The translations under genes were made by a program, and so were the position numbers. Shown here one piece after another: positions 1-6,414 of a DNA stretch of 6,414 nt. Positions within the stretch are counted from its first letter, which is position 1. Every line of letters begins with the position of its first letter. Origin of the DNA: Verrucomicrobiota bacterium (GTDB taxonomy: Bacteria; Verrucomicrobiota; Verrucomicrobiia; Verrucomicrobiales; Verrucomicrobiaceae); NCBI GenBank assembly GCA_023429545.1, contig JAEYUU010000743.1, forward strand, positions 1 to 6,414. The letters are read 5' to 3'. The notes under the pieces are model-generated. The model did not search any database. It worked only from the letters and a program-made list of their open reading frames with translations, and was not told the origin of the DNA.

Positions 1-175
1 CAATCCGGGTCGCCGGCACCTGGAGCAGGTACTCGAAAAGCGCAATTCCCCAGCTCAACAGCGCCGCAATGATCCAGGGTTTGCTCCGCATTTCCTTGAG
101 GTGGGCATACCACGCGAAGGTCATGAAAATGTTGGACAGGGACAGCAGGGTGATGGAGGCAACGGCTGGGGGCAT
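1..175 (-). CDS. DUF486 / DMT-family small membrane protein, N-terminal part (cut by left edge)
   Basis: The first 58 residues are visible and the gene continues beyond the left edge. The protein begins MPPAVASITLLSLSNIFM and continues with TFAWYAHLK, then a second hydrophobic stretch IIAALLSWGIALFEYLLQVPATRI. The strings LSNIFMTFAWYxHLK and SWGIAxFEYxLQVPAxRI are, from memory, the signature of the DUF486 family (Pfam PF04342), proteins of about 110-120 residues with four membrane helices related to the drug/metabolite transporter fold. Helix 1 is roughly residues 5-24 and helix 2 about 34-53, so roughly half the protein is present. The ATG at 175-173 is the only sensible start, because an in-frame TAA lies four codons upstream. 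No strong ribosome-binding site precedes it. The substrate of the family is unknown. It is transcribed divergently from the lipoprotein gene at 265, with no evident functional link. Confidence 0.85.
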   Translation of the reverse strand, partial: MPPAVASITLLSLSNIFMTFAWYAHLKEMRSKPWIIAALLSWGIALFEYLLQVPATRI

Positions 176-227
176 AAGGGTTCTTTAGGGCGGTTTGTCT
201 TAATCACAGAAAAAGTACGCATTCGCG

Positions 228-255
228 TTGACACACTCAGTCCATATAGAGAATA
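228..255 (+). promoter_or_regulatory. Candidate sigma-70-type promoter for the lipoprotein gene pair
   Basis: An exact TTGACA (228-233) lies in the 89-bp divergent gap before the ATG at 265. The best -10 at 16-17 bp spacing is the poor AGAATA/GAATAG around 250-256; the better-looking TATAGA at 245-250 is only 11 bp away, which is too close. The predicted transcript would start only a few bases before the ATG. Only the -35 element is convincing. Confidence 0.3.
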
Positions 256-264
256 GGTCTCGCG

Positions 265-611
265 ATGATAAGGACTAACTCCGTGCTGCACCTCCTCCTG
301 CTCTTAGGGGTCGCGATCTCTGGCATTGGCTGCAAGGAACACAAGCGGCTGGAGGCTGAGACTGCGAGCATCAAGGCGAAGTTTCTGGAGATACGCCTCA
401 GGTTCAGAAGAATCTGGATGAAATTGCCCAATGCAACACTGAGCGCACTACCTTCATGAATGAGCGCAGGGCGAAGCGTTCTGCCGATACGCCGTCCAAG
501 GAAGAGCTTGAAGCTGAGGTTTCTGCCCTTCAAGCTGAGAAGTTGCAGTTGGAGAAGGATGTGAAGGAGATTGAGGAAGCGTACCTCCGGTACCAGAAGG
601 AAAACTTATAA
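265..611 (+). pseudogene. Small coiled-coil lipoprotein, interrupted by a -1 frameshift
   Basis: The ATG at 265 opens a frame beginning MIRTNSVLHLLLLLGVAI, a typical signal peptide, followed by SGIGC with Cys23 as the probable lipidated residue (Gly at -3 is not the usual Leu). Then comes a charged helix, KEHKRLEAETASIKAKFLE. This frame degenerates into an Arg/Trp/Pro-rich tail and stops at 457-459. The -1 frame, open from 360, continues the helix: QVQKNLDEIAQ, then EELEAEVSALQAEKLQLEKD and EIEEAYLRYQKENL, stopping at 609-611. Joined, the halves give a lipoprotein of about 115 residues with heptad-like Leu, Glu and Lys content. The switch must lie between 360 and 456, most likely about 385-405, and is equivalent to losing one base. 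No slippery heptamer of the X XXY YYZ type is seen there, so a mutation or sequencing error is more likely than programmed frameshifting. I do not recognise the family. The stop lies 25 bp before the ATG of the next gene, suggesting one operon. If truly broken, only a 64-residue product would be made, or a 51-residue one from the ATG at 456. Confidence 0.6.
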
Positions 612-636
612 GCGCAACCGTAACCTGTTTTCAATT

Positions 637-1524
637 ATGGAAGGACGTGTCTGGGCGATGCTCGCCGCATTTTTGTTCATTGCCTGCTTCGCCGCAGGGG
701 TGAACTACTACATGGAGGTTGACTCCAAGCAACGGGAATGGTCTGTGGCCAAAGCCGACTTGAAAGCCATCGAAAGCTCCCTGCTCAGCACGCAGTCGCA
801 GGCAGCGACTGCCCGCCAGAATCTGGAGACGGTAAAGGAGGAGAGTGTGGCAATTGAGATTCTCGAGACGTCCAAGAAGCAACTCACTGAGAGCATTGCC
901 GAACTTCGGGAAAACAAGACCCGCATCACTGGAGACTTCAAGAAGAGTGTGGAAAAGGTCCGGCTTGTCTCCATTGGCACGGCCTATCCAGAGTTCACCA
1001 ACGGAAGTCAGACCATTCGTAGCGCCCGGATTCAAAAGGTTGGGGATGAGGATGTGACCTTTGCGCACGATGAAGGCATCGCAAAAATTGGGAAGGATGC
1101 CTTGCCGGCGGATTTGAAGCAACGATTCCGCATAGGCATGGTGCCCATGCTGCCTGAGCCGCCTGCTCCTGCTGATCCAGCGCAGTCTGCCGCGATGCCT
1201 GTTGCCGCAGCCACTCCTGACGTGCCGTCGGGCGCAACAGATGAGGCGAAAGTCGCGAAGCTCCAGCTTGAGATCGATGCCCACGAGGAGAAAGTCGTCA
1301 CTTTAAACAAGTATCGGTCGGAATGGCTGAATCGTGCCTCCACCTATCGTTACGAGGCTGGCAGGGCACGAGCGGCTGGTCGTCCCGCCTACACATTCAA
1401 TCAGCAAGCGACTCAGGCGGAACAGAATGCGGATGCAGCCAGGATTCAAATCGAGCAGATAAAGAATCAGGTTTTGGAGCTTCGGAAGAAGCAGGTTCAG
1501 CCTGTATCCACAGCCAATCCGTGA
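637..1524 (+). CDS. Single-pass membrane-anchored coiled-coil protein of unknown function
   Basis: This 295-residue protein has one N-terminal membrane helix (about residues 6-24, WAMLAAFLFIACFAAGVNYY) and a long extracytoplasmic part. In order: a Lys/Glu/Gln/Ala-rich coiled coil (about 31-107); a compact module (about 112-168) with GTAYPEF, SARIQKVGDEDVTFAHDEG and IAKIGKDALPADLKQRF; a Pro/Ala linker (about 170-200); and a second coiled coil (about 203-288). The module resembles a short beta-type motif I recall from many verrucomicrobial proteins (Y..a.V..v...gv.i.H..G.a.I...dLP..lq.RF); its function is unknown. I chose ATG 637, which leaves 25 bp after the preceding coiled-coil gene. The same frame extends to a TTG at 571, adding 22 very basic residues, but most of that stretch is the end of the upstream gene read in another frame. 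Neither start has a well-placed ribosome-binding site. Together with the preceding lipoprotein it probably forms an envelope-associated pair; no enzymatic motif is visible. Confidence 0.75.
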   Translation: MEGRVWAMLAAFLFIACFAAGVNYYMEVDSKQREWSVAKADLKAIESSLLSTQSQAATARQNLETVKEESVAIEILETSKKQLTESIAELRENKTRITGDFKKSVEKVRLVSIGTAYPEFTNGSQTIRSARIQKVGDEDVTFAHDEGIAKIGKDALPADLKQRFRIGMVPMLPEPPAPADPAQSAAMPVAAATPDVPSGATDEAKVAKLQLEIDAHEEKVVTLNKYRSEWLNRASTYRYEAGRARAAGRPAYTFNQQATQAEQNADAARIQIEQIKNQVLELRKKQVQPVSTANP

Positions 1525-1531
1525 GGCTCTT

Positions 1532-1561
1532 CGGTCTGCCATCGGCGGGACGGTACATTTT
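1532..1561 (+). terminator. Weak candidate terminator in the convergent gap
   Basis: Just after the stop at 1522-1524, bases 1532-1540 can pair with 1544-1552 around a three-base loop. There are two G-T wobbles and one mismatch. A four-T run at 1558-1561 follows five bases after the stem. The position between convergent genes fits a terminator, but the stem is imperfect and the T-run is short and displaced. On the minus strand no T-run follows. Confidence 0.25.
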
Positions 1562-1562
1562 G

Positions 1563-2687
1563 TCACTTTCCAAACCACCCCTTCGCCAGCGGGTCCTCGG
1601 TGAGGAAGTTCAGCAGCAGTTTCGCCACCTTGTCACGACCGGTTTCACTGGGATGGACGCCATCGCCTACGAAGTCGCTGCGCAACCATTTGAGGTCGTC
1701 GATTTTGCGTCCCTTTTCGCCCTCCGCCCACAGGTAGGGACCCCAAAGTAGCAGCGGCGTTTTGGTCAGCGCGAGTTCGCCATCGCCCTTGATTTGCCGC
1801 TGGATAAGCCAGCGGGCCGGGTAGGCGCTCTCGTAGGCATACGGCTCGGGGTTCAGATTCCCGGTGGCGTTCCCGCCGTAGGTGCGGCTGCCGAGGTAGG
1901 CGATGCGGAGGTTGGGGAAGAGCGCTTTGGCGTTCTGCAGAACCTTCAGAGTATCGGCTTCAAGCTTCTTGCCGTGTTCTTGGAGAGAGCCGCCGGGACT
2001 CTTGTTGGCCAGCTTCACCCACGCCACCTGGACTTGCTGCGGGGTGACTCCGGCACTGGCGATGCGGGACTTGGCCTGCTCCCACGGGCGGGCATCCGGT
2101 GGCGCCCACTCGGCCATGGCCTGGCCACCTTGTGCGCAGTCCACGATGGTGACCTTGGGAGACTTCTTCGGTGAGGCATCCGCGAGGCGTTTGAAAAGGG
2201 AGAACTCCTGTGTCGCGTTCGACATGCTGATGGAGACAAAGACAATGGTGCCCTCGGCCGAGGGTTTGCCCTCCTCGTCCAGCGGTTGGATGCGCGCGAT
2301 TTGCTCCTCTGCCGCCTTCCGGTGTGCTTCAGGTGGCGTGTTGCTCCCGCCGCCATAGAGGCCGCCGTCCTGGTCCTCATATCTGTCACTGGCGCCGAAG
2401 TCGGTGAGGGGAGGAAGGTGGTCTGGAGCCTTCCTCTGGGGACCTGCTCCGGTGCGGCCCCGCATCGATCTGGCCCGTTCATAGTAGGCTTGCTCTTCCG
2501 CTGTGAGCTTCTCTCCATCTTGCACGCGCTGGTGGAGTTGGCGGGCCTTCTTCCAGTCAATTGCTTCAGCGGATGGTACGCCGGGTGCCGCGGACGTGGC
2601 GGTTTTGGTGGTCGTGGTCTGCCCGGCGGCGGCTGTGAACACGCCGAACAGGATGGCCAGCAGGAGGAGGGGAGCGGTGGCTTTCAT
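1563..2687 (-). CDS. Secreted SGNH-hydrolase-like protein with altered serine motif
   Basis: A 374-residue protein with a signal peptide (MKATAPLLLLAILFGVFTAAAG, probable cleavage near residues 21-23), a Thr/Ala-rich spacer and a charged helical segment (about 41-75) containing KARQLHQRVQDGEKLTAEE. The C-terminal two thirds look like an SGNH/GDSL fold: block I as VFVSISMSNATQEF (147-162), block II-like IVDCAQGGQAMAEW (181-194), an AYLGSRTYGG stretch (263-272), and block V as GDGVHPSETGRDKVA (341-355), giving likely catalytic Asp342 and His345. LNPEPYAYES and LLLWGPYLWAEG also belong to an uncharacterised family I recall from Acidobacteria, Planctomycetes and Verrucomicrobia. The nucleophile would be Ser156 (or Ser154), because the usual GDS is replaced by SMSN. 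Likely an esterase or deacylase on an unknown substrate, or an inactive relative. The ATG at 2687-2685 is chosen because it starts exactly at the signal peptide; no Shine-Dalgarno is visible. It is transcribed divergently from the cytochrome/DUF1553 gene. Confidence 0.85.
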   Translation of the reverse strand: MKATAPLLLLAILFGVFTAAAGQTTTTKTATSAAPGVPSAEAIDWKKARQLHQRVQDGEKLTAEEQAYYERARSMRGRTGAGPQRKAPDHLPPLTDFGASDRYEDQDGGLYGGGSNTPPEAHRKAAEEQIARIQPLDEEGKPSAEGTIVFVSISMSNATQEFSLFKRLADASPKKSPKVTIVDCAQGGQAMAEWAPPDARPWEQAKSRIASAGVTPQQVQVAWVKLANKSPGGSLQEHGKKLEADTLKVLQNAKALFPNLRIAYLGSRTYGGNATGNLNPEPYAYESAYPARWLIQRQIKGDGELALTKTPLLLWGPYLWAEGEKGRKIDDLKWLRSDFVGDGVHPSETGRDKVAKLLLNFLTEDPLAKGWFGK

Positions 2688-2737
2688 GGCAGACGGTACA
2701 ACCCCGAAAAATGCCGTAAGGTGCGCGATCCGCTCAT
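2684..2737 (-). CDS. Possible 17-codon leader ORF overlapping the SGNH-like gene start
   Basis: On the minus strand an ATG at 2737-2735 opens MSGSRTLRHFSGLYRLP and stops at a TGA (2686-2684) that overlaps the ATG of the SGNH-like gene as ATGA, the classic arrangement for translational coupling. The ATG lies about where transcription from the TATAAT at 2752-2747 should begin, so it would be nearly leaderless. Both ATGs sit in the same decamer, TCTGCCATGA. ORFs this short arise easily by chance and there is no ribosome-binding site, so this is only a candidate. Confidence 0.2.
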   Translation of the reverse strand: MSGSRTLRHFSGLYRLP

Positions 2738-2746
2738 GGCAGATGC

Positions 2747-2752
2747 ATTATA
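2747..2752 (-). promoter_or_regulatory. Perfect -10 box (TATAAT) for the SGNH-like gene
   Basis: Read on the minus strand, 2752-2747 is an exact TATAAT, in an AT-rich patch of an otherwise G+C-rich divergent region. Transcription would begin near 2740, about 53 bases before the SGNH-like start at 2687. No -35 is found at the standard 17 bp spacing; TTCACA at 2778-2773 matches well but leaves 20 bp between the boxes. The same patch read on the plus strand gives TATAAA (2749-2754), so it could also serve the divergent gene. Confidence 0.4.
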
Positions 2753-2809
2753 AAACTCGTCCGCGTGGCGGATGTGAATCCCCGCTAGAGGAGAGGGTGG
2801 AAGGCGTAG

Positions 2810-2815
2810 TATACT
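2810..2815 (+). promoter_or_regulatory. Candidate -10 box (TATACT) before the PSCyt1/DUF1553 gene
   Basis: TATACT lies 15 bp upstream of the ATG at 2831, so transcription would begin about ten bases before that start. This fits the lack of a ribosome-binding site next to the ATG; the purine-rich run GAGGAGAGGGTGGAAGG at 2788-2804 is too far away. No recognisable -35 box is seen. The alternative is the TATAAA at 2749-2754. Confidence 0.25.
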
Positions 2816-2830
2816 GTTGCCCACGCCCCC

Positions 2831-6004
<3,174 letters not shown>

Positions 6005-6029
6005 TTGATTTCCTTGCCCCGTGAATCGC

Positions 6030-6414
6030 ATGAATTTTGACTTCGAAAGCTACGAACGCGGACTGAAGCGCCGGGCGTTTCTGCATCAGTCGGCGTATGG
6101 ACTTGGCGGCATCGCCTTCGCCTCGCTGCTGAACCGTGCACAGGGCACACCTGCGGCGGACGAGCGCTGGCATGGCGTGATCAAAAAACCGCATGCCGCC
6201 ATCCGTGCGCGGCGTGTCATCCACCTCTGTATGGCCGGTGGTCCCTCGCATCTGGAAACCTTCGACTGGAAGCCCAAGCTGAAGGAACTGGATGGCAAGG
6301 CTTTCCCGGAATCGTTCACGAAGGGGCAGCAGCTTGCCCAGCTGCAGGGCGCAGAGCTCAAGGCGCGTGGCGCCTTCTGCAACTTTTCCAAGTACGGCCA
6401 GACGGGGAACGAGA
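6030..6414 (+). CDS. DUF1501 family protein, N-terminal part (cut by right edge)
   Basis: The first 128 residues are visible; family members usually run well over 400, so most of the protein lies beyond the window. It starts MNFDFESYERGLKRRAFLHQ, with a twin-arginine-type signal (KRRAFL at 13-18) before a hydrophobic stretch AYGLGGIAFASLL (22-34), implying export by the Tat system. Residues 61-84, RRVIHLCMAGGPSHLETFDW followed by KPKL, are the DUF1501 (PF07394) signature, a family related to the alkaline phosphatase/sulfatase superfamily; the catalytic state is unknown. It follows the DUF1553 gene by 25 bp on the same strand, the standard pairing, so cotranscription is expected. An in-frame GTG at 6021 could be an alternative start adding three residues; ATG 6030 is preferred, and neither has a Shine-Dalgarno sequence. 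Confidence 0.93.
   Translation, partial: MNFDFESYERGLKRRAFLHQSAYGLGGIAFASLLNRAQGTPAADERWHGVIKKPHAAIRARRVIHLCMAGGPSHLETFDWKPKLKELDGKAFPESFTKGQQLAQLQGAELKARGAFCNFSKYGQTGNE

Noticed and set aside
378..430. Programmed -1 ribosomal frameshift in the lipoprotein gene
   Set aside because: No X XXY YYZ slippery heptamer is found in the right frame, and no strong downstream hairpin was evident by eye.
571..636. TTG start giving the membrane-anchored protein a 22-residue basic N-terminus
   Set aside because: Most of this stretch overlaps the end of the upstream coiled-coil gene, and its Arg/Lys content is what Glu/Lys-rich codons give when read one base off. ATG 637 is preferred, though TTG cannot be excluded.
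631..1284. Minus-strand open frame (217 codons) opposite the membrane-anchored coiled-coil gene
   Set aside because: Its translation is rich in Arg, Cys and His with no signal or domain, while the plus frame has a membrane helix, coiled coils and a recognisable module.
2015..2560. Open frame overlapping the SGNH-like gene on the same strand
   Set aside because: It is an Arg/Ser/Pro-rich out-of-frame reading of the SGNH-like gene, whose own frame carries the conserved blocks.

Overview
The window looks like a chromosomal segment of a Verrucomicrobiota bacterium, with Planctomycetota as the second choice. The main reason is the pair at its right end: a very large secreted protein with PSCyt1, DUF1549 and DUF1553 domains, followed closely by a DUF1501 protein. 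This paralogous pair is a hallmark of the Planctomycetota-Verrucomicrobiota group. Moderately high G+C and the near absence of Shine-Dalgarno sequences before the starts fit as well. The phylum call is inference from family knowledge; no marker gene is present.

Layout, left to right. Positions 1-175 (minus) hold the N-terminal part of a DUF486/DMT-family membrane protein that runs off the left edge. A short divergent intergenic region (176-264) follows. On the plus strand, 265-611 encodes a small coiled-coil lipoprotein whose frame is broken by a single -1 shift, and 637-1524 encodes a single-pass membrane-anchored coiled-coil protein with a short beta-type module. These two form an uncharacterised envelope gene pair and are visibly less G+C-rich than the right half. 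A 38-bp convergent gap (1525-1562) with a weak hairpin separates them from a minus-strand gene (1563-2687) for a secreted SGNH-hydrolase-like protein. A divergent intergenic region (2688-2830) carries a perfect TATAAT for the minus strand and a possible 17-codon leader ORF. The plus-strand pair then follows: the 1057-residue PSCyt1/DUF1549/DUF1553 protein (2831-6004) and, 25 bp later, the start of the DUF1501 protein, cut by the right edge.

How the genes may work together: the DUF1553-DUF1501 pair is almost certainly one transcription unit. The first product is probably exported as a c-type cytochrome and the second by the Tat route, so both would act outside the cytoplasm. Their biochemical role is not established; involvement in complex polysaccharide breakdown is often suggested for the group. 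The divergently transcribed SGNH-like protein is also exported and could share a regulatory region with them. I see no CRISPR array, RNA gene, mobile element or phage gene, and no convincing new defence or biosynthetic system. The most unusual points are the frameshifted lipoprotein gene, the altered serine motif of the SGNH-like protein, and the possible leaderless leader ORF with a repeated start-site decamer.
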